A stretch of 64,000 nt of DNA from Nymphaea colorata (GCF_008831285.2 NC_045138.2:36323115-36387114), one strand, 5' to 3'; shown: positions 45,310 through 58,485, counted from the stretch's first letter. Notes: a model not told the origin generated them from the letters alone. Translations and numbers: made by a program.

Positions 45310-47278
45310 GGATGACATATCTAGGATGATGTAAGAGTTGTGACATACCGTATGGACTGGGGGAACGGTAGGAGGGATATTTTGGTGTTCGCTTTGTCAT
45401 GGATGGATAAAAATGAATGGATTAAGGTTAAAAAAAAAAAAAAAAAAACCCGGCCAAGTTCCGCCGTTCTGTCATCGTTATCGCCGTCGCTGTCGCCGGA
45501 ATCTTTTTTTGAAACATGGGAAGATTGGTTTCTAGAAATGCTAGCGTTGAAAATTTTGACAACGGTTCGACCAACGTGAACTTAACTTTAATTTTATACC
45601 AAAAGACATTTGTTGATATTTTAAAGATGTATGTCACTATTCACTTAGCTGCGTGTAACCTACGGGTATGACATCGACCAAGATATATATATATATATAT
45701 ATATATAAAGTCAAGCATGTGGCCCTAGCTAACTCACGTTGCTTATAGAAAATAAGAAATATGATAACTGCTCAACTTTTGAGGTACTAAATGACTTACC
45801 AATATCAGAGAAACTATAAATAACTGCTTGATTTTATAAAAGTTTCACAAGTACACGCTTTATGAATAGAAATTAATACATTCAAATAGATTTGAGGTCT
45901 AAAAAGAGTTTTCCATTCATAATTCTTTGTTAGTCTCTTCATTGCGCGGAAAAAAGGCAAGAAAGAGTGCGAAAGAGAGATGTGAAATTGTGGAAATTTT
46001 GTTCGTAATAATTATTTGAAAAAATTCTTTTACTTTAAGGGTAAAAGTGGAAAAACATACTAGGAGGGCGAGTGGGAAACATGGTTTTTATTTTTTTTAT
46101 TTTTTGAACAACTTATTGTAAGTAAAAATTATTTTTTCTAAGTATATTTTTAATATTTTTCATTCATAAAAGCTGTTACTTGTACTTTTCAGACTTTTAA
46201 GTTGTAAATACATCAAATGACACAAGTAGTAGTGTACAAAGGTATATGCACCCATAAGGACGTGTAAAAGCTCGTTCCCCCTACCAACACGCAACAGAGG
46301 AAGTGTCACCCAGAAGGGATGCCATCACACCTCCCCTATACAGGGAGAAATTTTCACCCATTAGTCAACACATAGTCTGCTTTCATCATTTATACATTTA
46401 TCATATATTTAATTGTATTCTTTTTAGTTGTGTAGTATAGCTGGTTGAATTGATGGACCAATAAAAGTCTATTATAAGCACTGCTCATGGAAGATGGAAG
46501 TGGTCGATAATGACATACTCTAATTGATAAGTGTATTGCTTTTTACCTCAACTTTAAAGGACTCTCTACTCGAGAAAATGCACATGGGAGAAGAAAAAAC
46601 TTAAAATCATTGAAATTCATGGAAGAAAAAGAAGAACTTAAATTCATTCAAATTAAAAATTCCGATAACTACAACTTTGTTTGGAGGCTTCCCATAAAAT
46701 CCAAGTGGGAAGGTAATAAATAATTTGTCAAGTCTTCGAAAGCGATCACTCAATGACGTGATTGGGTGGTGAAGCTCATCGAAGGCAATTTTTTTGAATT
46801 GAGAAAATTTTGGGTGCCTTTTAGTTCATTAGGTTAATAATTTAGAGGCACTCATTAAACCAGATAATTGAAATTAATTAACCTAATATTCTTTTTAATT
46901 TCATAGGTAATGTGTTCTTTTTTCTTTTTTCCTTTTTGAAGAGCAACCTAGGGCCAAGCTAGCAATATTCTTTTTTTTTTCAAGAACAAGTGCTTCACTT
47001 ACAAGTTTCTATAAATTCGACGCATGATCAAATTCTCAACCTCATAAGGTGGAGTTGACCATGTGGCTTGAGCTATCACGATATTACTTCCACAAGTTTG
47101 GTGGTTGAGACTCACCTTCATCATAAACGCTAAAAAAAAAAAGAACCTTTCCGTACTCCTCATTTAATACGTTCATGAATGGATTCAATGATCTAGAATA
47201 TAGCATAGAATATTCACCAATTTTGACGCAAAAACAAGTTTTTCGTTTTTTTTTTTTACCTCAACTTAGGTTGTGTTT
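45310..47278. other. Intergenic region before the retrotransposon
   Basis: A poly-A tract lies at 45431-45448 and a TA run at 45683-45707. A stretch at about 47040-47145 ending in an A-run has tRNA-like GGTTGAGACTCACC and could be an eroded SINE. Nothing else recognised. Confidence 0.4.
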
Positions 47279-47283
47279 GTTTC

Positions 47284-47532
47284 TGTTAAGGAAGGTTTTG
47301 GATAATGATTGACGAGCCTATAATTGTGGATCTAATTGGCTCCGTCAATCCCCTATAATTGTGGATCTGATAGATTTCATATCTTGCCATATTGTGTTGT
47401 AACCTCCCATCATATATACTTTATATATTTGCTGTATTCCAATCAATACATAACATAGAAGAGCTTATAGTATTTGCTTCTGCTCGTGTCCTCTCTTTCT
47501 CTTTCTCTCACGATATTCTCAAGGTCTTCTCA
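47284..47532 (+). repeat. 5' LTR of the copia element
   Basis: 249 bp starting TGTTAAGGAAGG and ending TCTTCTCA. It has an internal direct repeat CCTATAATTGTGGATCT and a CT-rich 3' half. About 97.6% identical to the 3' LTR. Confidence 0.95.
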
Positions 47533-50500
47533 TGGTATCAGAGCCGGTCTCTGTTATCGTCTGTCAACCCAGCAAGTTGCACTTGATGTGTTTCTATTTG
47601 CCGTCTCCTCTTTTCCAGTCTAAATATCTTGGTGTCTTTGTTTTTCACACACAAGTCACCCAGTGTGACTTGGTGGTGAAGAACTAAGTTTTTCCCTCTT
47701 CTTCAGTGAAAGAGGCAAACCGACCCACCACCAGTCTTCCGTTTTCAAAAATCAGGCGCTATCTTCACAGACGTTCAATCGATCTGAGGTAGCACAGGAA
47801 GCCTCGTCTGGAAGTTACGCTTCCATCGGACCGGTGCTCAACCGGAACGGACGACGGCGTCGACCGGAATCAACGTTTTTCCGGCCGCCTCTGTTCTGAC
47901 GGAATCCTATATTCTAGAGTTTAAACAGAGTTCCGCCTCAACTTCAGGTCATCGGCGTTATCAGCTCCAGCGACGGTTGGGGTCGAGCAAGGATCAAGGC
48001 CACCGTCTCCGAACCAGTTCTTAGACAAATCGTGACTAGTAAATCAGCGTTTGAGGCATGGAATACGCTGAAAAAGTCGTTTAGTTCTCAATCACCTTTG
48101 AGAATAATGCTGCTGCGAAAGGAATTACATTTCATTCAAAAAGGCAATATGGATATGCAAACTTACTTGGAGCGAATCAAATTTCTTGCTGATACACTAT
48201 CCGCGGCCGGATTAGATACAACAGATGGCGATCTTGTACAGATCACAATGAATGGTTTGCCTATTGAATATGAAAGTTTTGTGACTCTCATTAGTGCTAA
48301 TTCGTCAAATGCCTCAATTACGTTTTCTGAATTGTTTGATCTTCTGCTCACTCAAGAGAAGAGACTTACTATGTTCAAATCAGCTAGGGTCGATCCTCAC
48401 AAATCTATCCAAGCATTGCCACAGGTTGAAAACCAGATTGCTTTCAACACTTTTCGAGGGCGCGGAAGAGGACGAGGTGGCTTCAGAGGTCGGCAAGGAG
48501 GTCGATTCCAAGGAAGAGGAAATCGACCACATATTCAAACTCAACCACCACAAAACGGAGACTCCAACAACAATACGGGAAATGGAAGTCATCCTCGCAC
48601 CATCATCACATGTCAATATTGTGGACGGAAAGGTCACTCGGCAAGGACATGTTATGATATTCCGCGTGCATTCTCTGCTATGAGTCTACAAGAATCCACT
48701 GGTGAATATTGGTATCCCGACTCGGGAGCAACCAATCATATTGTCAACAATGATGAGATGATGCACAACAAGACGACATATGATGGATCGGACAATATCA
48801 TGATTGGTAATGGTTCAAGTCTCTCTATTAAGCATATAGGGAATTTATTACTTAATACTTCAGGATCTTCGTTTCATCTTAACAATGCCTTGCATGTGCC
48901 CACAATGGCTCACAATCTTTTATCAGTGGGAAAATTTACATCTGAAAATGATTGTATTTTTCAATTCTCACCACATAATTTTGTTATTAAGGATCGACAG
49001 ACGGGCAAGGTTCTACTTCAAGGACCAAAGATGCGTAATGGGCTCTATCCCATTAAGGCGATGAAGTCAAACATGGAGTCATCTTCAACCAAGGGAGCAG
49101 CGTTTAGTTGTTGGTTTCCAGCAGGCGTCAATAAAATTTCAGCACCATTCGAACTATGGCATCGGCGTCTTGGTCATGCCAACAAGAAGATCATTGGTTT
49201 TTTAAATTCCAGTAGATTCATATCAATAAATTCTCCTATTCCAAAAGGAGTATGTCAGTCTTGTCTTTTGGGAAAGGCACATAAGCAACCTTTTCCAACT
49301 TCTGATTTTCAAGCCTCACGGCCTCTTGAAATGCTTCACATGGATGTATGGGGACCTGCCCCGATCACCTCTCGAGAGGGATTCAGGTTTTTTCTACTCA
49401 TCGTTGATGATTATTCTAGATTTTCACGGTTGTTTCCTCTGAAAACTAAGTCTGAAGTTGTTCCTTGTTTCAAGAATTTTAAGATCTTGATTGAAAAGCA
49501 GTTAAATGCACATATATGCTCCATTCATTCTGACAATGGAAAAGAATTCGTGAACTCTATCTTAGCTGCATTCTGTGATGAACATGGAATTATGCATCAA
49601 TTTTCTTGCCCTTACATCCGGAACAAAATGGAATTGTTGAACGAAAAAATCGTCATACCGTCGAAACAGGATTAAGTATGCTTTATGATGCTGGATTATC
49701 ATATAGTTTCTGGGTTGACGCTTTTCGCACTGCCATATATATTATCAATCGTCTACCAACTTTGAAGTTGCAGCGCAAATCGCCCTTGTATATGTTGTTT
49801 CACAAGGATCCAGAATATGCACATTTGAAGGTTTTTGGAGCCACATGCTATCCACTATTGACGCCTATGAATGATTCCAAATTTCAGCCCAAGACTACTT
49901 CATGCATTTTCTTGGGTTATGCTAGTCATCATAAAGGATATTTATGCTATGACAAGAGACATCATCGCATTCTTATATCTCGACATGTTGTCTTTGATGA
50001 AACTCAAACAGATGGATCTGACTCTTCTGCGAATTTCACAGAAGAACTTGTTTCTCGTTGGCTGCCAAATATGACCGACGGCTCTCCTTCTAGTCCAGTT
50101 GATCCAATGTGTGATCCAATACAGTCCACGCCAGCCTCCACCTATACTGTGTTACCTCTTCCTATGGCTACAGCCTCAGCCACGACTTCACCTCGTGAAC
50201 AACTCGGTCTATCGCTCAATGAGACTGAAAGTCCTACATCAGAGACACCATCTGTTCTGGATACACCAACTACGTCCGATTTGGCTATTGTTGCTGCCAC
50301 CACCAGTCTTGATCCTCCCACTCGATCTCATCAAATGCTAACCCGTTCTATGACAGGTTCTTCAAAACCAAAAGTTTTTTCAGCCATCACAGCACAAGAG
50401 GAACCAGGGAATTTTAAAGAAGCTATTCAATCATCGTGTTGGCTTAATGTTATGCAAAATGAGTTCTCAGCATTGCAGAAAAACAAAACCTGGCATCTTG

Positions 50501-51944
50501 TACCCCCACAGCCGAATCTCCATGTCATTAGTTCCAAATGGGTTTACAAGATCAAACGTCACCCTGATGGTTCCATTGCACGACATAAAGCTCGACTTGT
50601 CGCTCGGGGTTTTCTTCAAACGGCTGGCATTGACTATCAAGAAACTTTTAGTCCGACTATCAAACCCACCACTATCAGAGTGTTACTCTCTCTTGCTGCC
50701 CACTTTGGTTGGTCTTTACGACAACTTGATTTTGACAATGCATTTCTTAATGGGTATCTTTCTGAAGATGTCTATATGGCTCAACCTGAGGGATTTCAAG
50801 ATAGCACCTTTCCTCATTATGTCTGCAAATTAGATAAAGCACTCTATGGGCTCAAGCAAGCTCCACGCGCATGGTATCATCGCCTGAGTTGCTTTCTTAC
50901 TGATCTTGGTTTTGTTGTGTCTCAATCTGATGCATCCCTATTTATTTACTCTTGTGATGGGCATCAACTTTATCTGCTTGTTTACGTTGATGATTTGATC
51001 ATTACCGGATCAGCACCAGCTCTCATTTCTCGTATCATTACCCAGCTTGGTTCCACATTTTCGGTTAAAGATCTTGGCCCTCTCACGTATTTTCTAGGCA
51101 TTGAAGTCAAGCGACAACCCGGGGAGATATACCTGTGCCAAGAAAATTACATTAATAACATTCTTCGCAAAGCTAAGATGGACAATGCCAAACCCACAAC
51201 GTCTCCCATGGTGACTACCAAAAATGTCACAGTTGTTGAAGAATCCTCCTTTTCGGATCCCACACTATATAGGAGTGTGATAGGTGCATTACAGTATGTT
51301 ACACTGACACGACCTGATATTACTTTTGCAGTAAATCGTGCATATCAATTCATGCACTCTCCCAAAGTGGCTCATTGGACAATGGTTAAAAGAATACTTC
51401 GGTATTTAAAAGGCACCAGTCATTATGTTCTTCGCTTGACTCAATCGCCTTCATTGCAATTAAGCATCTATGCAGACGCGGACTGGGCTGGAAGTCCGGA
51501 AGACCGAAAGTCGACTGGTGGTTTTGTTGCTCTCTTAGGAAATAATGTCATCTCATGGGCCTCCAGAAAACAAAGGACTGTAGCTCGATCCAGCACTGAA
51601 GCTGAATACAAATCTCTAGCCTGTGCCTCTGCAGAAATATTATGGTTAAAATCTCTTCTCAAGGAATTGAAGATCTCCTCACAAGATACACCAGTCCTAT
51701 GGTGCGATAATATAGGTGCTTTATACCTAGCAGCAAATCCAATCTTTCATGCTCGTACCAAACATGTTGAAATTGATTTTCACTTCGTTAGAGATCATAT
51801 CAATAAGGGAGATATACAAGTGAACTTCATTCGAACCAAAGAGCAACTAGCATATAGGATGACAAAGGCTCTTGGAGGAACAACGTTCACGACTTTTAGA
51901 AACAATCTCAACGTCATAGAACCGCCGTTCAGATTGCGGGAGAC

Positions 51945-52193
51945 TGTTAAGGAAGGTTTTGGATAATGATTGACGAGCCTATAATTGTGGATCTAATTGG
52001 CAACGTCAATCCCCTATAATTGTGGATCTGATAGATTTTATATCTTGCCATATTGTGTTGTAACCTCCCATCATATGTACTCTATATATTTGCTGTATTC
52101 CAATCAATACATAACATAGAAGAGCTTATAGTATTTGCTTCTGCTCGTGTCCTCTCTTTCTCTTTCTCTCACGATATTTTCAAGGTCTTCTCA
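51945..52193 (+). repeat. 3' LTR of the copia element
   Basis: 249 bp, same ends as the 5' LTR. The purine-rich stretch GATTGCGGGAGA just before it is the probable polypurine tract. Confidence 0.95.
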
Positions 52194-52326
52194 GTTTCCC
52201 ATCGAATCTCATATCTGAAATCTTCATTTTGTTGGACCTCATGGTTTAACAAATGATGCTTCAAAAACTCAAATAAAAGAACAAAAAATGTAAATCATAA
52301 GATCTTCAAATCAAGCTGGCTATAGG

Positions 52327-52565
52327 TCTGCCTCAAGGGACACAGCGTAGTTGGTCGACTTAAGGGCCTGTATAAAGCAGATCTCTAGTTTGATTCCCGT
52401 GGATATATGCTCTTATGTCTTAAGGTGGTAGCGCGCGACATCCAAGTTGAAAGGTGCACCGTCCTATCACTGTCACCGACACAGCTCAGGACCCCGAAGA
52501 CAGGAGGAATGGGGGGCCTTCTGGCCTCGCGTCGGGCGGTGGGATGATCCTCTCACTCACCCGAA
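52327..52565 (+). mobile_element. tRNA-derived SINE with 14-bp target duplication
   Basis: A 14-bp direct repeat AAGCTGGCTATAGG flanks the unit at 52313-52326 and 52566-52579. The head holds an A-box-like CAGCGTAGTTGG (about 52343-52354) and a B-box-like AGTTTGATTCCC (about 52387-52398), spaced as in tRNA genes. The body of about 165 bp is GC-rich and not tRNA-like. No long poly-A tail is left. The short open frame across it is incidental. Confidence 0.7.
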
Positions 52566-53537
52566 AAGCTGGCTATAGGCTTGGGCTCCATGCATTTAAG
52601 CGCACAAAATTACACAAATGCTGCAAGAAAAAAGAAAGACAAAGCCCTCTACACGTAACAGCCGAACATATATTTATAAAGGGATTATGTAAGTGATCGG
52701 TTATCTTGATTCTCAACCTTCTTTAGGTTGAAGTCTTAAGATCTGCTAAACTGAGAGCATGCACCAATAAAAGGAAAATACAAAAATATTTGAAAAACGT
52801 TCCAATTTTACCTGGTTATGGTAAAAAAGCAAGAGCAGTCACATATTTTCTCCTTTTTCAAGTTGCCGTCCTATGTTTTAGATATTCTTTGATAGATTCA
52901 TGGGTTATTCAAAGTTAAGTATAACGACTTAAATCTTCTTTAATTTTCATTTATCACCAAAGGAGACAAGTTGTTCTTGAGATTCTGTGGGGGTAATATT
53001 AATGGTGAAACCTTTACTACAAAAGAAAAAGGCTTTACCGACTTGTTGAAAATATAACATTGGTAAGTGTTAGTTAGTGATGTCCATAGTTGGACGTCGA
53101 TAAAATTATTAACCATCACGACGCGTAGAGCTATTGTGTCGTTGAAGTTCAATTCATCCACATTCACCATAAGACGTCAGTAAAAGTAAAAAAAAGAAAA
53201 GCCTGTTCATATTACCGATGCATTACGGTTCTTGCATCGATGAAACTTTCAATGTTGACTATTAGCGACGTCCAATTTTGCCCGTCGATAAAAACTTATT
53301 ATCATCGACATGTAAACTTATTATCATCGACATTTGAATTTCTCTGCATTGCTGAATATTGCGCACAATGGCCTTCTCATAGACGGCGTCGGTAATGTTT
53401 ACCGCATTAACATTACCGATGTTTTCTATGCATTGGTAAAAGCTTTCCCGACTTATTTCTTCCAGTCAAACCCATCTCCTTCTTTCCTCTTTTATTTTTT
53501 CTTCCAGCTTTCTTTCCACTGGCAATTTTTCTGGCAA

Positions 53538-54511
53538 ACTCTTTTTCTTCATCATGTTTTTGGACTGCTTGAAGGTTGGTTGGTCAATCTCTTCTCTCTC
53601 TCCTTTTTTAATTTAATATGATTTGTAGTTAAAACATGCTTGTAGGGTATAAATTTGAATTTTTTCATCGAAAGCTTGACACTTTCTAGTAGTATTAGTT
53701 GACCTTAATAAGGTCGATTTGATATGTTAATTACATAAAATGTTCACACAATCACAAAACCCTAAATATGACCTTAGTTTTTGTCATCACAGGATTCCGA
53801 CTCATTGTGATAGAATTTCAGCATCAAATTTGGACCATGTCTAATTCAAGTACACATACATATATTCACATAACATTATTTTGATTTGGTGTCATTTGAA
53901 CTCTTTTTTTTGATGTTTGAATGTTTCTAGTTCCTAGCATTTTTATATACCCACTAAGTGTTCGACTAATTGTTTAAACAAGTGAAAAGTTATATTTTTC
54001 TTAAACTTCTTGGATTCATGTGTCATTATCAATTGCTTATTATGTTATATTGTGATGGGACGTCTACTCCAAAGTGATGCGACAAGAGAGACATGGTAGA
54101 ATGCAGATGATAGGACTTGATGTTAGTCCTTCTTAATTTGGTTCATCCTTTAAATCGAGCGAAATACTTATTCTGTGGGAAGAAAATGCTTTATTGAATG
54201 ATAAAGTTTCTTCGCTTGATTGAGCCTCAGTTTCTTCAATTTTAAGCTTAAGTTACTCTTTTTCTTCATCATGTTTTTGGACTGCTTGAAGTTTGAAAAG
54301 GTTGGTTGGTCAATCTCTTCTCTCTATCCTTTTTTAATTTAATATGATTTGTAGTTAAAACATGCTTGTAGGGTATAAATTTGAATTTTTTCATCGAACT
54401 CTTGACACTTTCTAGTAATATTAGCTTATTCTATGGGAACAAAATGCTTTATTGAATGATAAAGTTTCTTCTCTTGAGCCTCAGTTTCTTCAATTTTAAG
54501 CTTAAGTTACT
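53538..54511. repeat. Partial tandem duplication inside the CACTA-like remnant
   Basis: Block A (53538-53698) recurs at 54255-54424 and block B (54167-54257) recurs at 54425-54511, giving the order A - about 470 bp - B - A' - B'. Both pairs are highly similar (for example CATCATGTTTTTGGACTGCT in A and TTTATTGAATGATAAAGTTT in B). The second copy lacks the spacer. Confidence 0.85.
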
Positions 54512-55016
54512 AGGTTTATGACACAACAGGTTGGTGATACGAACCTAGGTTTCGTACCAATTCATTTGTTGTAATGACTAACGAGTTATATTGTTAACAT
54601 TTCTCATAGAACTAATATGTTTTCTTAATGTTCATTGTAGACACACTAAACTTCATACGATTTCCACCTCAAAACTGTTTTGTAACATTTAACTATAGTG
54701 AATCAGTTGTATTGTAATATAAGTTCAAACATTTGTTGTATCTATATGTTTGGTTCATGAACATGTAATTATTTTTTTTGTTTTATTTGATAGATGAAAA
54801 ATATAAGCAGGTATGTTGTATATATATTTCTGATTTCGAAAAAATTATGTCATAAGATAGAAAAAAGATTGAAAAGCTATCACCGAGGCATAAATATGCG
54901 TCGATAAAGAGTAATAGCGGCATTAAGTCAAACGTCAGTTAAAATTTTACCGATGTCCAATTATTTATGGATAAAAATTTTACCGACGACATGCCTCGCT
55001 GCCAGTAAAGTTTTTA

Positions 55017-55078
55017 CAGACGACCACTAACATGTCGGAAATAATAACAGACGACCACTAACATGTTGGAAATAGTAG
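55017..55078. repeat. 31-bp tandem duplication
   Basis: Two units starting ACAGACGACCACTAACATGT lie head to tail near the right side of the CACTA-like remnant. Confidence 0.85.
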
Positions 55079-55140
55079 ATTATTACCGACATGATAAGAG
55101 GTTGGTAATAGTCAATGTTTACCTACCGGTACCCCGTCTG

Positions 55141-55848
55141 AGTGATAGACCATACAGTTGAAATCTCCAAAAATTTGAAAAAAAGTCGCAAAAGTTGATG
55201 AAGACCCAATATTCTGGAGATCCTTTTCCATATTTATATCTGTTTGTATAAGTGGAGCCGACATTTTTTTAAGAGGCCAACCGGTCCGGGATTTCTTTTT
55301 TCAAAATTTTTAAAACCTCTTTTAAAAAATGATCGTGGGGACCCATTATATATTTTTTAAAATTTTTATATGAACAAAATTAAACGGTAGGCAATCTTTC
55401 AATTTTTTTTTTTTTGGGAAAAAAAACAACCGCCCCTGCCGATAAAGATGAGTATGGAACAAGCTTTGAAGTTAAAGGTGTATTCATGAAAAACATTAAC
55501 TTCCTACCATCGAAATTTTAATATCATAAGAGCCGTTAATTTTTTTCATACTGTTGAAAATGCATTTAAATGTGAACAAATTCACTCTTAACCAACAAGA
55601 TTAGGTTGCAGTTGTACAAAAAATATCTTCATATAGTTTTCCGGATTTTGTCTCCGTTGGATGATCTCCTTTTAATTCATCTTTTAAGGGTGTTCTACCA
55701 CCCGAACATGCAAGAGGTGGAACATATAACCAGCTTCGATAAATGGCAGTGTCCATACCGAAGAATTAGGAGAGGAGGGGAACACTTTTAGGAACTTTAG
55801 ATCAGGTCGAGACGGCACTTTTATATGTGTGTGTATGCACGCGCGTGC

Positions 55849-55886
<38 letters not shown>

Positions 55887-57691
55887 TTAATTTGAGAACA
55901 ATGCAATTATATATATAGTTTACTAGGTGAACAAAATGGAGGCACATTTAATAAAGTCAAGCTGATCAATCAGACAAAGTCTTGCTACTTGGCTTATCTG
56001 CAGACAATCGACTGCTTGGATCCATCTCTTTTTTATGGTTTCTTTCTCCCACTTGCGCATTCACTCTCTCTCTCTCTCTCTCTCGTCAGTGTTTGTGGCG
56101 TGACAATTGTTTACTAACAATGCATTGGGACATTTCATTCCCTTTCTAGCGCACTTTGGTCAAGCCCTTTCCTCGACGGCTCCACCCTTCTTTTGATTGA
56201 GATATGTTGTCCATCCTTGTTCTCTTCCGTCCCGATCTTGTGGGGGCCGTTCCCGTCCCGGTCTTTTCCATTTCCCTGTGGAAACGGCCCCCAAATATTT
56301 ATGCGTGTTACTTTTCCACCATAAAATGGTCCCTTCAAACGCGTCTTTTGCGGTTGATTTTTTTTTTTCCCCCAAATTTCAAGGAGCCCTTAATCATATT
56401 TTCAGTAAATAATAATAATTACAGCAACAACAATGGTAATCATAATAAGGCGCTCTTAATAATAATCATTTTTTTAAATATTTATTTCCCTTTAACCATG
56501 AACCTTTCATGTTTTAGTGGTCTCAAATGGTAATAAGGGCAGGTCATAATCCTAATGGAGGTTGGTCGTCAATCGGTTTTCGTTTTGAATACTTGAGATG
56601 TTAAATTCGTTTTTAATGTAAATAGGAAGACACTGATGTGTAAGTTAAAGTGTGGCAGGAATGACATTATGAAGCACCAAAAGAGAACAAGGGTGGAGTG
56701 AAAACTTTGGCCGAAAAATATTTATTGAGCTCACGAGACAAATAGTAATAATGGAAAATTTCAAAACATTTGGAGAGTAAAGCGACCCTTGAACTTCCTT
56801 CTTGAGAACATTGACATGACTGCTTACAAATCCACCAATGAAAAGCATTTTTTCGGGAAAATGCTTATCTTGGCTGTCAATTCCATCATAATCATTCCCA
56901 AGGCTTTCTTGGATGGAAACTCCATCCCTTGAAATAACCAATCCTTATGATAGAAAAAAAAAAAAAGAGTCTGGTCTTGGGTTAGGTGTACAATTAAGAC
57001 TTTGATTGTCCTCGCTACAGACAAGCACACACCTTGTTTGTTTGACAGTGTGAACAAGAAAAAGCTTGAATCTCAAGTCTTGGAGAACTGGACTTCTGTG
57101 GACTTCTGTTTTCCCATTGGATGATTCCCTTTTCTAAGCCCAACCATCATCTCCTCCATCTAGAGAACTTCTGACAACCTCCATGGCGGAGCTTTCAGTC
57201 TCTTTTCCGGGTGGGGTAGATAGTAAGCCTCTCACTCCCTAGAGATGTTGATTTTAACTGTTTTTATTACTTTGAGTACTTTTAAAGTTTTCCAGATGGT
57301 GCGATTAGTCCCGGCTTAGTTTACCAGCTTAATCTTCAGCTGATTAAATGCATAACCAATTTGACGGCCCTAGTGGCGGAGCCGCAGATGAGCCAGGCGG
57401 CGCAACTTGCCGTATAAATGGTCTTTGTTTGCCTCACCCACATGAAACCCTATAGATAGGTTCATTTGGCAATGGATGTACTACTAGCTAGAACCAACAA
57501 TTGGATATGGAAAAAGGTTAGTAGTTGCAAGTTGAGCAATGTTGAACATGCTCAAATTAATATGGGTGGGGATGGAGAAAGCAAATGCTTGGGGAAGCAA
57601 TAGCGACATCTTTTTCTCATGATGCACCAAAAAAAAAAAAAAAAAAGCCCAAGCCGGTGTAAGAGCCTTTTTCACTTTGATAGTCATGAGC
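55141..57691. other. Intergenic stretch
   Basis: A TA run lies at 55852-55881, a CT run at 56064-56084 and AAT-rich sequence at 56406-56470. Minus-strand frames at 56645-57057 have a faint protein-like look but match nothing I recognise. Confidence 0.35.
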
Positions 57692-57703
57692 AAGTTGAGC
57701 CCA

Positions 57704-57933
57704 AGTTCCCTAAGGGGTGGTAGCGTACTGGGCCACAAGGTGGTCCGACTCTTTTAAGTATTTAGGTTCAAGCCTTGGAGTGGTCACTATCACGTTCTAG
57801 TAAACTCTACCTCTAGACCGTAAAAAATCCCAAAACATGATCTGTAAAAACCTAAGGAGGTGGACACAAGGGGCAAATGACCTCTCTTAAAGGTGGTATA
57901 ATGAACCGCTCACCCTTAAATAAAGAAAAAGAA
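57704..57933 (+). mobile_element. tRNA-derived SINE with 12-bp target duplication and A-rich tail
   Basis: AAGTTGAGCCCA flanks the 230-bp unit at 57692-57703 and 57934-57945. The head has an A-box-like TGGTAGCGTACTGGG near 57717 and a B-box-like AGGTTCAAGCC near 57765. The 3' end is an A-rich tail TAAATAAAGAAAAAGAAA. These are the hallmarks of LINE-mobilised Pol III retroposons. Confidence 0.75.
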
Positions 57934-58485
57934 AAGTTGAGCCCAGGCAGCCTCATGTGACAATCCGACCGGATTGCGAGTGATCGGCGGCATAACGGTT
58001 ATATTTCGATCTCCATCTTACTTTCACTACTTTCACTTGAGTAGAAAGGTTCATATTGCAGGGTTCCCAAGTTGAGGGCACATCAACGTGCTTAATACGG
58101 ACGTTGCTCAGTTGCTTTCAATGTGACTTCATTCATTGTTGTTTCTTATATGGTTCAAAATGTGCCAACAAGGTCTTCCATTATTTTTGAGCAATCCTGA
58201 CTGGCTGTCTTTCCATTGCCACATATTGTCTGGCAGATTGTGTCGGGCTGGACTTAAATTGTTCTACCGGTCCATGACCCACCAAACTAGTTTATTTATT
58301 TTCTTTAGATCTGGTTATATTCGCTTGCTTGGAATAAAAGTGACACAGTACTCCAGTATAAACATGTGATTTACATCCATATAATAGTTTAGGTATGTTT
58401 TTGACTTAGAACAAACTGGTAGATTTTCACATGGATGTTGTTCCCAAATTTAGCTAAACTAAGATAATCCCGGCAAGAAGCCTAA

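Larger units (their letters stand above)
47284..52193 (+). mobile_element. Ty1/copia LTR retrotransposon, nearly full length, broken
   Basis: 4,910 bp with two 249-bp LTRs (TG...CA) and a perfect 5-bp target duplication GTTTC at 47279-47283 and 52194-52198. A primer-binding site TGGTATCAGAGC, complementary to initiator tRNA-Met, starts immediately after the 5' LTR. Parts in copia order: gag with UBN2-like region and CCHC knuckle (CQYCGRKGHSARTC) at about 48.0-48.65 kb, protease region, GAG-pre-integrase and integrase at about 49.1-49.9 kb, reverse transcriptase at about 50.45-51.2 kb, RNase H at about 51.45-51.9 kb. The LTRs differ at six positions by my reading (about 2.4%), suggesting insertion within the last one to a few million years depending on the substitution rate. 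The coding region carries roughly one to three breaks, so it is treated as a fossil. Confidence 0.95.
53015..55140. mobile_element. CACTA-like (En/Spm) non-autonomous remnant
   Basis: The left end TACTACAAAAGAAAAAGG followed by CTTTACCGAC resembles the CACTACAAGAAAA-type terminus of plant CACTA elements. Subterminal DNA at both sides is dense in ACCGAC / GTCGGTAA / GACGTCGATAA motifs, a known style of CACTA subterminal repeats. The right terminus is not clear, so the end is approximate. There is no transposase frame. The inside is AT-rich and rearranged (see the direct repeats). Confidence 0.5.

Noticed and set aside
56645-57057. Minus-strand overlapping frames with protein-like stretches
   Set aside because: No recognisable family, start or splice structure; insufficient to call a gene.
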